DNA of 64,000 bases, taken from positions 7,991 through 71,990 of the forward strand of contig JAEZJW010000106.1 in the NCBI GenBank assembly GCA_023415595.1, given 5' to 3'. This document shows, in pieces, positions 29,309 to 37,723 of this stretch (the stretch's first letter is position 1; each line of letters opens with the position of its first letter). Made by a program: the position numbers and the translations under genes. This stretch comes from Bacillota bacterium. Its GTDB lineage: Bacteria; Bacillota; Clostridia; Lachnospirales; Lachnospiraceae. Under the pieces are notes generated by a model. That model made no database searches. It had not been told where the DNA came from and saw only the letters and a program-made list of their open reading frames with translations.

Positions 29309-29356
29309 TTAACTAATTAGTTAATTATATTATAACAAAGAAATTTGGATTGTCAA
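29309..29356 (-). promoter_or_regulatory. Promoter and palindromic operator of sdpRI
   Basis: On the minus strand, TTGACA (29351-29356), a 16-bp spacer and TATAAT (29329-29334) form a perfect consensus promoter. TTAACTAATTAGTTAA (29309-29324), a perfect 16-bp palindrome, covers the expected transcription start, the classic place for a repressor such as SdpR. Confidence 0.85.
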
Positions 29357-29379
29357 TAGTTAGTAATTATAATTTACAA

Positions 29380-29420
29380 AAAACCTCGTACCATTTTTAT
29401 GCGATGGTACGAGGTTTTAC
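29380..29420 (-). terminator. Terminator after the signal peptidase pair
   Basis: AAAACCTCGTACCAT (29380-29394) and ATGGTACGAGGTTTT (29404-29418) form a 15-bp stem flanked by A and T runs. It lies between the signal peptidase stop and the sdpRI promoter. Confidence 0.8.
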
Positions 29421-29480
29421 AATGCTATTTTTCAATTCTGTTTCTGTAGGGAAGTGATGTCTTTCTATTCCACTTTATTC

Positions 29481-30017
29481 TTAATAGAGCCATTTAAATT
29501 TCGGATACTTGAAAATCAGCTTCCCCTTCAGTTTATCCCTCGAGACGAATTTATTCTTCCAGGCCCTGGCATCCAGGGATTCAACCCGGTTATCTCCCAT
29601 CATAAAATAGGAGTCCTGCGGTATCTGATAAGGGCCAAAGGTTCCCTCTCCATCCTCCGAATCTCCCCAAGGTTCCTTGATATAGGGTTCCTCCAGAGGC
29701 TCACCGTTAATATAGATCGTTCCATCCCTGCCCTCTATGCGCTCTCCGGGAAGCCCGATAATCCGCTTGATCCGGTCCTCAGATTCATCGTCAGGGAATG
29801 GAAATACCACAATATCCCCTCTCTTCGGAGCGCCGAAGAGATAGGCCAGCCGGAAGGCATAAGCCTTATCATGGGACATAATTGTATTCTCCATTGAGCC
29901 GGTCGGTGTGGTGACCTTAAACAAGATTGTTTTATTTATGATAAATGCCAGGATAACCGCCGTTGCAATGACGATTAGCCAACTGATGATTTCTTTTCTT
30001 ACTTTTTGTTTATCCAT
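29481..30017 (-). CDS. lepB: Type I signal peptidase (second copy)
   Basis: This membrane serine peptidase removes signal peptides from exported proteins. One N-terminal TM helix (about residues 10-32) is followed by box B with catalytic Ser41 (TPTGSMENTI), box D with catalytic Lys84 (RIKRIIGLPGE) and box E (YFMMGDNR). The length of 178 residues fits Gram-positive SipS-type enzymes. GGGGGAG lies six bases before ATG 30017. It lies 29 bp after a close paralog, with matching sequence through most of its length, so the pair comes from a tandem duplication. It could serve different substrates or expression states (inference). Confidence 0.93.
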   Translation of the reverse strand: MDKQKVRKEIISWLIVIATAVILAFIINKTILFKVTTPTGSMENTIMSHDKAYAFRLAYLFGAPKRGDIVVFPFPDDESEDRIKRIIGLPGERIEGRDGTIYINGEPLEEPYIKEPWGDSEDGEGTFGPYQIPQDSYFMMGDNRVESLDARAWKNKFVSRDKLKGKLIFKYPKFKWLY

Positions 30018-30046
30018 TATTTGCTCCCCCTGATTGGTTCATAGCA

Positions 30047-30580
30047 TTATTTCAGCCATTTAAAATTAGGGTAACGGAAGAGTGCCTTACTTTTGATCTT
30101 ATCCTCATTGACAAAAGGATTTTTCCAATACCTGGAGTCCAGAGAATCTTTCCGATTATCTCCCATCATGAAATAGGAATCTTCAGGAACAACGAAGGTA
30201 AAATTATCCGCATCTCCTTCCTCATCCCAGGGTTCCTTCACATAGGGCTCCTCCAAAGCCTCCTCGGAGTGATTAATGAAGACCTCACCGTCCTTAATGT
30301 CCACTGTCTCACCCGGCAGTCCGATAATTCTCTTGATATAATCCACGGACTCATCATCCGGGAACGGAAATACTATGATATCTCCACGCTCCGGTTTTCC
30401 AAACAGATAAGCCAGCCGGAAGGTCAGAACCTTATCCCCCGTCATAATCGTTGTCTCCATAGAGCCGGAAGGGATTTCTTCGTTTAATATTACAAATTTA
30501 TTGATTAATATCGCAAGTAAAAATGCTGCTGCAAAGACTACCAGCCAACTGATAATCTCCTTTAGAATGCGGTTTTTCAT
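30047..30580 (-). CDS. lepB: Type I signal peptidase (first copy)
   Basis: The architecture is the same as in the paralog downstream: TM helix at residues about 9-30, catalytic Ser40 in IPSGSMETTIM, Lys83 in YIKRIIGLPGE and MMGDNRKDSLDSR. AAGGAG eight bases before ATG 30578-30580 sets the start; a longer frame to 30673 would include the promoter and is rejected. Differences from the second copy cluster in the acidic loop after the catalytic Lys (EEALEEPYVKEPWDEEGDADNF against a Gly-rich version), which may affect substrate choice. The two genes are co-transcribed. Confidence 0.93.
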   Translation of the reverse strand: MKNRILKEIISWLVVFAAAFLLAILINKFVILNEEIPSGSMETTIMTGDKVLTFRLAYLFGKPERGDIIVFPFPDDESVDYIKRIIGLPGETVDIKDGEVFINHSEEALEEPYVKEPWDEEGDADNFTFVVPEDSYFMMGDNRKDSLDSRYWKNPFVNEDKIKSKALFRYPNFKWLK

Positions 30581-30623
30581 GGTATGCTCTCCTTTTAAGG
30601 TCAAACGTAATACGTTATCATCA

Positions 30624-30652
30624 ATTATAACTTTATCAGTTACATTTGTAAA
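30624..30652 (-). promoter_or_regulatory. Promoter of the signal peptidase pair
   Basis: On the minus strand, TTTACA (30647-30652), a 17-bp spacer and a perfect TATAAT (30624-30629) lie about 40 bp before the first signal peptidase start. Confidence 0.8.
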
Positions 30653-30744
30653 CCCTCCGTAATTAAAAGCCACGAAACATTAGCAGAACAATCGCCCGAT
30701 ATGCGAATACATTATATAGAAGTGAATCCTTTGGAGGAAATGCT

Positions 30745-31560
30745 ATGGGTTATTATATACCAGTAGAGTCAAATGTTAATTTGTTCGTAGAGGATCTGAA
30801 CCCCGATTGTAAGAATGTGCTTGTATTCTTACATGGATGGCCGGGAAGTCATGAATTATTCGAGTATCAATTCAATGTACTGCCGGAATTAGGTTACCGG
30901 TGCATCGGCATAGATCAGAGAGGCTTCGGCAAATCCGATAAGCCTTATCATGGATATGATTATGACCGGTTATCAGATGATGTACGGTGTGTTATGGAGG
31001 CACTGGACTTAAACAATGTTACCTTAATTGGGCATTCCACGGGAGGGGCGATTGCTGTCCGCTATATGGCAAGACACAGGGGTTATGGAATATCGAAGCT
31101 GGTGCTTTGTGCCACTCCGGCTCCAAGCTTAATTATGAGGCCTAATTTTCCTTACGGCCAAACCGAACAGTCCATATTGGATATGATCAGGAACTCATAT
31201 GAAGACCGTCCGAATATGCTAATGAGCTTTGGTAATAACTTCTTCTATCAGCATATCAGTACTGCGTTTAACCAATGGTTTTTCTATCTGGGTTTGCAGG
31301 CTGCCGGATGGTCTACGGTTGCGGTTGAGAAGACCTGGATCCGGGAGGTATTATTCGAAGACTTGGAAACCATCCGGGTTCCGACCCTAATACTCCACGG
31401 AATTCATGATAAGGTCGTTCTGCCGCCCTTAGGGGAGATTCAGCATAAGCTTATACGGGATTCAAAACTAGTCCGCTTCCAATTCAGCGGTCATGGGTTG
31501 TTCTATGATGAGAAGGATAAATTCAATGAAGAGCTGTGCTGCTTCGCTGGGAAGGGCTGA
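30745..31560 (+). CDS. Alpha/beta hydrolase
   Basis: This alpha/beta-hydrolase-fold enzyme of 271 residues has the oxyanion segment HGWPGS, nucleophile Ser98 in GHSTGG, the acid in LHGIHDKVV and the general base His in SGHGLFYDE. Sequence style (DQRGFGKSDKP) is that of the haloperoxidase/epoxide-hydrolase-like branch. The substrate is unknown. There is no signal peptide, so it is cytoplasmic. GGAGG lies nine bases before ATG 30745. It is transcribed divergently from the signal peptidase pair and followed by a long palindrome, so it is probably a single-gene unit. Confidence 0.88.
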   Translation: MGYYIPVESNVNLFVEDLNPDCKNVLVFLHGWPGSHELFEYQFNVLPELGYRCIGIDQRGFGKSDKPYHGYDYDRLSDDVRCVMEALDLNNVTLIGHSTGGAIAVRYMARHRGYGISKLVLCATPAPSLIMRPNFPYGQTEQSILDMIRNSYEDRPNMLMSFGNNFFYQHISTAFNQWFFYLGLQAAGWSTVAVEKTWIREVLFEDLETIRVPTLILHGIHDKVVLPPLGEIQHKLIRDSKLVRFQFSGHGLFYDEKDKFNEELCCFAGKG

Positions 31561-31657
31561 ATGGATTGCAGTTAATAAGGAATGCATCCCGGCAAGTCTT
31601 CATTAATCATGTATTCAAAAATATCAACTTCGCACATTTATGAATCATGTAATAGAA

Positions 31658-31716
31658 AGGGGAGTCACAGGTTCCCATGCATACATTATGTATGTATGAG
31701 AGCCTGAGTCTCCCCT
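31658..31716 (+). terminator. Long inverted repeat after the hydrolase gene
   Basis: The arms at about 31658-31686 and 31688-31716 (AGGGGAGTCACAGG ... CCTGAGTCTCCCCT, with an inner ATACAT/ATGTAT stem) form a hairpin of nearly 60 bp followed by CTTT. It lies between convergent units. Confidence 0.7.
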
Positions 31717-31834
31717 CTTTCCCTTACCTTAATGAAAGCTATACTATCCTCAAGTGTCGTCATATCTTCTTTTTATCATAACATTACCAGCCTAGCAGCA
31801 CATATACTTATTGTTAAAGTATGCTTTAATTTTC

Positions 31835-33589
31835 TCAATATAGTGGTATATCCGGGCTTAGGACAACTCCCCAGAAGGCAGGCTTCTGCAGCAGGTATTG
31901 GTCAAACAGCAGAGGATAGCTGGGCTGCCCGGGCTTACTCAGCCAGGAGATATCATCCGACAGACCCCAGAAGGTGATATTGGTGATATCCGCAGTCCCG
32001 GTTTCATCCAGGTTCTTAAATATCGTAAATAATCTCTTATACCTTTTCGCCTGCCTTAGGTAAGCTTCTTCTGTGTTCTCATTCATCCCCATATCCAGCT
32101 CGGTAATCTGAAGCTCCAGCCCTAATTCACCGTATTTGCGGATCGAGGCTTCGATATCCATAAGGGAAGGCGAATCTATACTGATATGAGTCTGAAGGCC
32201 GATACCATCGATCAGACCCTTTTCCTTCAGCCCTTCCGCCAGCTTCCGTATGGAAAGCACTCTCGCAGAATCCTCGGTATTATAATCGTTATAGAATAGT
32301 TTAATTTCAGGCCCCGCATATTTTCTTGCATATTCAAAGGCTTTCTCTACGAATTCCGGTCCAATTACCTGATACCAGAGGCTGTCTTTGGAACGGAAGC
32401 CATCCTCCTGCCCATCACCGGGATTAATCGCTTCATTCACCACGTCCCAGGCATAGAATACACCGGGGTAATTCGTATCTGTATACTCGAGTACCTGCCT
32501 GATGTAGTTCTCCATTCGCTTCAGCATCAGCTCCTTACTTACAAAAGGTGCGTCCGGAGCGTCGGAATAACCTTCCGTGAAGAACCATCTCGGAGTCTGG
32601 CTATGCCATACGAGGGTATGACCCCTAAGCATAATTCCATTTTCCTTCGCAAAATCCAGAATTGGCTTCGCCCTGTCAAATTTTACTGCAGGGTTATCAT
32701 CATATTTCGGATCGGAGATACAGGTCATACGGTCCAGGACAAAATCAGGCTTTAATTCATTACCGGGAGTGATACTGTTAAATTGTTCCTTAATCAGGCT
32801 TTTACGTAATTCTGATATCTCATTGACCGTAACGGCAACACCCATACTGAAGCGATCCTGATAAACCTCCTTAAGAGCAGGAATCTCCTCTCCTGGATTT
32901 ACGGAAGAAGCTTCTTCCATGATGAAAAAACTGTCCACATAGAAATCTATGAGTTCTCCATCTGCTGCGCCTGTCTCGAAATAAACTTCTGCACTGGCGG
33001 TTCCGGCAGGAATGATAATGTTACCGGTAATATCGGTCCATTCCCCCTTCTTAGCCACAGCGGATGCGAAGTTTAAGTAATCGCTGTTATTCTTCTCCAA
33101 CTTACAATCAAACTGCACAGTATCCGGGCCATTCTCATAGAACACTTTCGCTTTCACGATATACTTCTCGTTAAATACCAGAAGCTTGGTAAGATCTACA
33201 ATAGCGCCGTTCCAGAGATCTGTTCTTCCGCTGACAAACAGGGAGCCTGTTCCATCTCCTGCTTTATCCGTCACGATTTCCGCTTTAGCGGATCCTCTTC
33301 CTGTGAATTCCGTCTGTCCATCCTCAAAGTCCTCTGAATAGATAACTTCTTCAACTACTTCAACCGTTCCATAGGTTGCTGCATAACCGACCGGTTTTGC
33401 TTCACCGTTCTGCTCCACTACCTCTTCCTTCACTTCCGGCGCCTTCGTCGGCTCTGCTGCCTGTCCATCCTTCTTAGGTGTATCCGTAACAAAAGGACTT
33501 GCCTCCTTCTTGTCCCCCTTACAGCCGGTAAGTAACATCGACATTGCCAGTAAGACTGACAAGCCGATTATGGTAATGCGTTTTTTCAT
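31835..33589 (-). CDS. GH10 endo-beta-1,4-xylanase lipoprotein with CBM22
   Basis: This secreted xylan-degrading enzyme is anchored as a lipoprotein. The signal peptide ends in the lipobox LLTGC (Cys near residue 23), followed by a Pro/Lys/Glu-rich linker and a CBM22-type module (about residues 75-230, YSEDFEDGQTEFTGRGSA). The GH10 barrel (about 250-570) has acid/base Glu386 in WDVVNEAIN and nucleophile Glu497 in QITELDMGM. GH10 enzymes cut the xylan backbone; retention on the cell surface suits local uptake of xylo-oligosaccharides. AAGGAGGAG precedes ATG 33589. No transporter or other glycoside hydrolase gene adjoins it. It supports a plant-fibre lifestyle. Confidence 0.95.
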   Translation of the reverse strand: MKKRITIIGLSVLLAMSMLLTGCKGDKKEASPFVTDTPKKDGQAAEPTKAPEVKEEVVEQNGEAKPVGYAATYGTVEVVEEVIYSEDFEDGQTEFTGRGSAKAEIVTDKAGDGTGSLFVSGRTDLWNGAIVDLTKLLVFNEKYIVKAKVFYENGPDTVQFDCKLEKNNSDYLNFASAVAKKGEWTDITGNIIIPAGTASAEVYFETGAADGELIDFYVDSFFIMEEASSVNPGEEIPALKEVYQDRFSMGVAVTVNEISELRKSLIKEQFNSITPGNELKPDFVLDRMTCISDPKYDDNPAVKFDRAKPILDFAKENGIMLRGHTLVWHSQTPRWFFTEGYSDAPDAPFVSKELMLKRMENYIRQVLEYTDTNYPGVFYAWDVVNEAINPGDGQEDGFRSKDSLWYQVIGPEFVEKAFEYARKYAGPEIKLFYNDYNTEDSARVLSIRKLAEGLKEKGLIDGIGLQTHISIDSPSLMDIEASIRKYGELGLELQITELDMGMNENTEEAYLRQAKRYKRLFTIFKNLDETGTADITNITFWGLSDDISWLSKPGQPSYPLLFDQYLLQKPAFWGVVLSPDIPLY

Positions 33590-33734
33590 CTCCTCCTTCG
33601 GGATTTACGTTCCCCTGCACAGGGAAACACTCCTCCCTCTCCTTTCTTAGTAAGCATTGACCACATTCCTGATGCCTGAAATCATATCCTTCTCCTCTAT
33701 GTAAGCATCGATACATGCATTACAACATGGTTAT

Positions 33735-33763
33735 ATATTACCATATTTTATAAGAAGTCACAA
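33735..33763 (-). promoter_or_regulatory. Candidate promoter of the xylanase gene
   Basis: On the minus strand, TTGTGA (33758-33763), a 17-bp spacer and TAATAT (33735-33740) imply a ~140-nt leader. The rest of the 33590-33893 gap holds the terminator of the LysM-GH18 gene. Confidence 0.55.
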
Positions 33764-33786
33764 CCGGAAGAGACTTTGCTTCGCAA

Positions 33787-33850
33787 ATAAAAAAGCTGTA
33801 ACAGGAGCTGAGGATATTCCTGATCCTGAGGTCTCCCTGTTACAGCTTAC
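33787..33850 (-). terminator. Terminator of the LysM-GH18 gene
   Basis: AAGCTGTAACAGGGAG (minus strand, 33833-33848) pairs with CTCCTGTTACAGCTT (33793-33807) and is followed by T6. It lies 45 bp past the stop codon. Confidence 0.9.
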
Positions 33851-33893
33851 TATCTCTATAGGAATTGTTTCAAACTCGCTTTCTTTAGGTTTA

Positions 33894-35183
33894 TCACAGC
33901 TCAATCTTATCTACCGTAAATAATTGATTAATAATCATCGTTAAGGCTGGGAAGAAATCCATGATCTGCCAGATTCCTGCTCCACGGAGAGTGTATTCCG
34001 GGATCAGACGGAGTTTTGCGTCCATGCTCCTGGCATCATCGAACCATACCACATGCGCCACTCCCTCGGCATTGGTATAGTTATAGAATGGAGCTTGGGC
34101 CTGCTCATCAAACTGGATCACCACTCTATACTGCGCTGCTCTCTCAATTGCCTCCTGATTGCTGATAGATTCGGCTGCGGTTTCGCCTCTGACGAAGGGA
34201 AGAGGCCAATCATATGCGTAATTAGGTATCCCCATCAGGATCTTCTCCCTGGGTATCACACTGACTCCATAATCCAAGACTCTTCGTACATTATTCAGGG
34301 GAGAGGTTGCCATAGGCGGCCCATAGGTATAGCCCCATTCATAGGTCATCAGCAGGACAATATCGGCTACTGCTCCGATTGTAGGATAATCATGGGCTTC
34401 GTAAAGCAAGCCGGTCATCTCACCGGAGGTCTTCGGAACCAACGCAACCAGGGTGAGGAGGCCCAAAGGCCGCAGTCTGTTAGCTACAGCGGTAATAAAA
34501 TTTAGAAAGTTCTGTTTGTCTTCCGGAGGGATGAATTCAAAATCAATATCGAGTCCCTGATAGCCCTTTGCCTGCATCGTCTCTACGATATTTTCAATCA
34601 AAGCGGCCTGGCCTTCCGGATTCACAAACATATCATGGGCAATCTGACTATTGAATTCCAAATTGGCCGTCATCGGAGCAAGAATCATGATTGAGCCTAC
34701 TCCTGCCGTTTTTGCCTGAGCAATCAACGCTTCGTCATCGATAGGCACCAGCTCTCCCTCAGGAGTAAAGCCATAAGTAAATAAAGACAAATAAGTAAGG
34801 AAAGGCAGAGTCTTGCTTAAGGTATCCTTGTTTATAAAGGGGTACGCATATCCGGTGATCAGGGCGGTATCAATCACTCCTTCGTCCCGAAAGCGGATGA
34901 CCAGTGTTTCACCGGGAACAATAGCACTCGGAACAGCAGCCCAGGGATTATTCTGCAGAAGCTTTAAAACTGTTATATCATATTGCTGTGCAATCCCGCT
35001 TAGGGTTTCACCCTCTACAATCGTATGGACAACCTCTGGAACTCTTACGATGATACTCTGTCCGACCACCAGATTATCCGGATTAGGCAATTCATTATCT
35101 ACAATCAGCCTTTCCGCGGTAACGCCGAACTGCCGGGCGATTGATCCGATGGTATCTCCCTGTTTTATAACATAAATAGTCAT
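33894..35183 (-). CDS. LysM-GH18 glycosidase, spore germination (SleL/YaaH) type
   Basis: Two N-terminal LysM peptidoglycan-binding modules (about residues 2-48, YVIKQGDTIGSIARQFGV; and 50-97, HTIVEGETLSGIAQQYDI) are joined to a GH18 barrel (about 105-425). The chitinase-type catalytic motif DxxDxDxE is present as GLDIDFEF. In Bacillus, SleL/YaaH proteins with this layout sit in the spore coat and cleave cortex muropeptides as N-acetylglucosaminidases. No signal peptide is seen, as expected for a spore protein loaded from the mother cell. The start is taken at ATG 35181-35183 (MTIYVIKQGDT), with AAGGATG/GGAG upstream; a longer ATG at 35216 lacks any ribosome site. Confidence 0.9.
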   Translation of the reverse strand: MTIYVIKQGDTIGSIARQFGVTAERLIVDNELPNPDNLVVGQSIIVRVPEVVHTIVEGETLSGIAQQYDITVLKLLQNNPWAAVPSAIVPGETLVIRFRDEGVIDTALITGYAYPFINKDTLSKTLPFLTYLSLFTYGFTPEGELVPIDDEALIAQAKTAGVGSIMILAPMTANLEFNSQIAHDMFVNPEGQAALIENIVETMQAKGYQGLDIDFEFIPPEDKQNFLNFITAVANRLRPLGLLTLVALVPKTSGEMTGLLYEAHDYPTIGAVADIVLLMTYEWGYTYGPPMATSPLNNVRRVLDYGVSVIPREKILMGIPNYAYDWPLPFVRGETAAESISNQEAIERAAQYRVVIQFDEQAQAPFYNYTNAEGVAHVVWFDDARSMDAKLRLIPEYTLRGAGIWQIMDFFPALTMIINQLFTVDKIEL

Positions 35184-35268
35184 ACTCCATGCATCCTTCA
35201 GCGAATAAAACTTCATTAACTATAATATGCTGTATCTGGAAGATGGTGAAATATGCCCAGCCCGTCTG

Positions 35269-35297
35269 TTGCACAAAAAAGCATCATAGCGTATAAT
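35269..35297 (+). promoter_or_regulatory. Candidate promoter of the flavin reductase-like gene
   Basis: TTGCAC (35269-35274), a 17-bp spacer and a perfect TATAAT (35292-35297) end 31 bp before the start codon. Confidence 0.6.
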
Positions 35298-35328
35298 ACT
35301 GATAGCAGATATAGGAAGGATGAACGAT

Positions 35329-35856
35329 ATGAATAATTATAAGGTAGTGGCTCCTGAGCTTTTAAGGAAGAATCCGTTTCAGATGATCGGGAAGGATTGG
35401 ATGCTGATTACAGCAGGAAATGATGAGAAGGTAAATACAATGACAGCCTCCTGGGGTGGTCTGGGGGTAATGTATGGTAAAAATGTTGCTTATATTGTGA
35501 TCCGGCCCCAGCGTTATACCAAGGAGTTCGTGGATCAGGAAGAGACCTTTTCCTTATGCTTCTTCGATAAAGGTTATAGGAAAACCATGAACTACCTGGG
35601 TACAGTATCCGGCAGGAATGAAGATAAAATCACTAAGTCAAAATTAACTGTTGTAAGATATGGCGATACGCCGTACTTTGATGAGGCCAGACTGGTATTC
35701 ATCTGCAAGAAGCTCTTCAAACAGGCATTGAATCCTGATGGACTGCTTTATGAACAGCTGAAACATACCTGGTATCCGGGCGGCGATAATCACACCCTGT
35801 ATATCGCAGAGATTACGGATGTTCTTCAGATCCGCGGATCCTCCGTATCAGAATAG
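35329..35856 (+). CDS. Flavin reductase family protein
   Basis: This FMN-binding split-barrel protein of about 175 residues belongs to the DIM6/NTAB-like flavin reductase family. The flavin contact region is seen as WMLITAGNDEKVNTMTASWGGLGVMYGK, in part (NTMTASWGGLG), with IRPQRYTKEFVD and the FSLCFFD strand further on. Members reduce free FMN or act as flavoproteins of unknown function. AGGAAGG is nine bases before ATG 35329; an ATG at 35320 overlaps that site. It is a single-gene unit with a terminator at 35914-35954. The physiological role is unknown. Confidence 0.88.
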   Translation: MNNYKVVAPELLRKNPFQMIGKDWMLITAGNDEKVNTMTASWGGLGVMYGKNVAYIVIRPQRYTKEFVDQEETFSLCFFDKGYRKTMNYLGTVSGRNEDKITKSKLTVVRYGDTPYFDEARLVFICKKLFKQALNPDGLLYEQLKHTWYPGGDNHTLYIAEITDVLQIRGSSVSE

Positions 35857-35913
35857 TATGCCAAGTAAACAAGAGGGACAGTAAGTTGCCTCCTGTTATT
35901 ATTATGAATACAG

Positions 35914-35954
35914 AAGGCATTATGAGATCGCTATTGCGATTATCATAATGCCTT
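35914..35954 (+). terminator. Terminator between flavin reductase and YbaK genes
   Basis: AAGGCATTATGA (35914-35925) and TCATAATGCCTT (35943-35954) form a perfect 12-bp stem between convergent genes, followed by TATTGTT. Confidence 0.8.
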
Positions 35955-35990
35955 TATTGTTAAACCATGTTTTAATTTCACTACAATTAA

Positions 35991-36470
35991 CTATTCCGTT
36001 ATACTCCAGTCCTTACACACATCCACCCATTTCGTGCAGTTGCTGTAGCGTTCCAGCTCATCACAGGTCAGCTCAATCGCCGAATTACTGCTGCCACAGG
36101 CCGGGTATACGGTTGCAAATCTCTTCATGGAGAGATCCAGATAGACCGGTATCTCCTGTGCTAATCCGAAGGGACATACTCCACCGGGGGCATAACCGAT
36201 CTTCTGCAATACCTCGTCGTAGGAAAGCATTCTCGCCTTATATCCGTATTCCTGCTTGAATTTGCCATTGTCGATCTTAGCGTCCCCGGCTGCAACAATC
36301 ACCATAGCACCATCACCGTTCTGGAAGGACAGCGTCTTGGCAATCCTGCTGGGCTCTACCCCGACAGCAAGTGCCGCCATCTCAACCGTAGCACTGGAGG
36401 TTTCGAATTCCATGACATCCTGATCTCTTCCCCATTGTTTCAGATATTCCCGTACTTTATCCACAGACAT
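35991..36470 (-). CDS. YbaK/EbsC family aminoacyl-tRNA deacylase
   Basis: This 159-residue YbaK-fold protein has the conserved Lys in RIAKTLSF, the GGVCPFGL loop and the C-terminal VYPACGSSNSAIELTCDEL. The family hydrolyses mischarged tRNAs such as Cys-tRNA-Pro or Ala-tRNA-Pro in trans. It is close in style to the clostridial proteins called YbaK/prolyl-tRNA synthetase-associated domain proteins. AGGAGAG is seven bases before ATG 36470. It is followed, and preceded by 45 bp, on the same strand by a CoiA-like gene upstream, so they may be co-transcribed. The exact tRNA substrate cannot be read from sequence. Confidence 0.9.
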   Translation of the reverse strand: MSVDKVREYLKQWGRDQDVMEFETSSATVEMAALAVGVEPSRIAKTLSFQNGDGAMVIVAAGDAKIDNGKFKQEYGYKARMLSYDEVLQKIGYAPGGVCPFGLAQEIPVYLDLSMKRFATVYPACGSSNSAIELTCDELERYSNCTKWVDVCKDWSITE

Positions 36471-36515
36471 AGTGTTTCTCTCCTATTCATTGTATTTATA
36501 TGAATTTTTATAGTT

Positions 36516-37532
36516 TCATTCCCGGATATCCATAATCGCATCATAGTACTTCTTTGAGACCAGATGACCATTTCCCTCTTCTATCAGCTTTCGGCATTTC
36601 TCAAGTAGCTTAGGATCCAACCCATCTATTTGAGAAGTCTTCCCCATTTCAGGAAGGTACTGCCCTCTCATCTCATCCATTTTATACTTCTGTTCCAGGC
36701 GGTACTGTTCCTCTAATCTAAGCTGTTTGTCCCGCTCCTCTCGATATTGTTCCTTAAGCTTACTCTTTATTTCCTGCTCGCGCTGATACTGCTGTCTTTC
36801 TTCTTCTATGCTAAGGTTTAATTTCTCACATTCTTCCCTAAAATCACAGTCCATCCAACCATCAGACATCAGAGTAAGCTCGCGGATCGGATAGCTCTTC
36901 CTACATAGTTTGAATTTACGCTGCTTGCCGATTCTGTAGCTTATACTCTTCTTAAGTATCAGCCGTTCTCTCTCCGTATCCAGCAGTACTACATACCCCA
37001 TGGCATTCTGCAGCAGATTCTGATACCAATCCAGCTGCTTACTTTCTTTGTCCAGTCTTACGCCCAGGACATAGATTCTAAGAAGCTTCTCCCCCTGATA
37101 ATAGGCATCCCGCTCAAGGAATTTCTCCAGGCTGTTATTTTGGAGCCGGTAATCCACAGCGATATTTCTTCCGCCTCCGGTCATGACATATAGGGTACTG
37201 AACATTCCGTTCTTCATCCGATACCTCGCCATAACCTCCCCCTCCGGAAAGCTTTGCTTCAGAAGGGAATACAGTAGCCTCTTCCCCTTCTTCAGCTCTT
37301 CGGACTCCTGTCCGCTGCCATAATCACAGACCGCCAAATCATAGTGGGCAAAATAAGGTTCCTTAATCTGACCGGCTGCCAGATAAACAGGGGCACCGCA
37401 TTCCGTGCAGATAAATTTCCGCTCTGCTGCTGCCTGTTTCCATTCCAGGACCAGCTCCTCTATATAATAACCGTCCGCACCCTTAAGGTCAAAGGTACAG
37501 ATTGTCTTCCCATCATAAATGCTATTCTCCAT
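36516..37532 (-). CDS. CoiA-like competence family protein
   Basis: The N-terminal zinc-finger-like CTECGAPVYLAAG (about residues 40-52), FAHYDLAVC and the following SEELKKGKRLLYSLLKQSFP match the layout of CoiA-type proteins: a Cys pair, FAH, then E-x-x-x-K-x-x-L in a nuclease-like domain. CoiA promotes recombination during transformation in streptococci. Here a long charged coiled coil (about residues 240-300, QQYQREQEIKSKLKEQYREE in part) and a C-terminal helical tail extend beyond the domain. No com operon adjoins it, so the biological role is uncertain; a restriction or DNA-processing role is also possible. AAGGGG lies before ATG 37532. Confidence 0.7.
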   Translation of the reverse strand: MENSIYDGKTICTFDLKGADGYYIEELVLEWKQAAAERKFICTECGAPVYLAAGQIKEPYFAHYDLAVCDYGSGQESEELKKGKRLLYSLLKQSFPEGEVMARYRMKNGMFSTLYVMTGGGRNIAVDYRLQNNSLEKFLERDAYYQGEKLLRIYVLGVRLDKESKQLDWYQNLLQNAMGYVVLLDTERERLILKKSISYRIGKQRKFKLCRKSYPIRELTLMSDGWMDCDFREECEKLNLSIEEERQQYQREQEIKSKLKEQYREERDKQLRLEEQYRLEQKYKMDEMRGQYLPEMGKTSQIDGLDPKLLEKCRKLIEEGNGHLVSKKYYDAIMDIRE

Positions 37533-37723
37533 AACCGGATACCCCTTCCCCCTATGGTAACAGTATTATGCAGTATTGATCATGTCTTCCTGTCCAACCA
37601 ACAATATTATATAGAATTTATGTATATTAATCAATTATAATTGAACCTACGGAAAAGGATTAGTCGCTTTCACACGCGGGCCGGATATATCATCCGTGCC
37701 TGTCCACTATGGAAGGAGACCAT

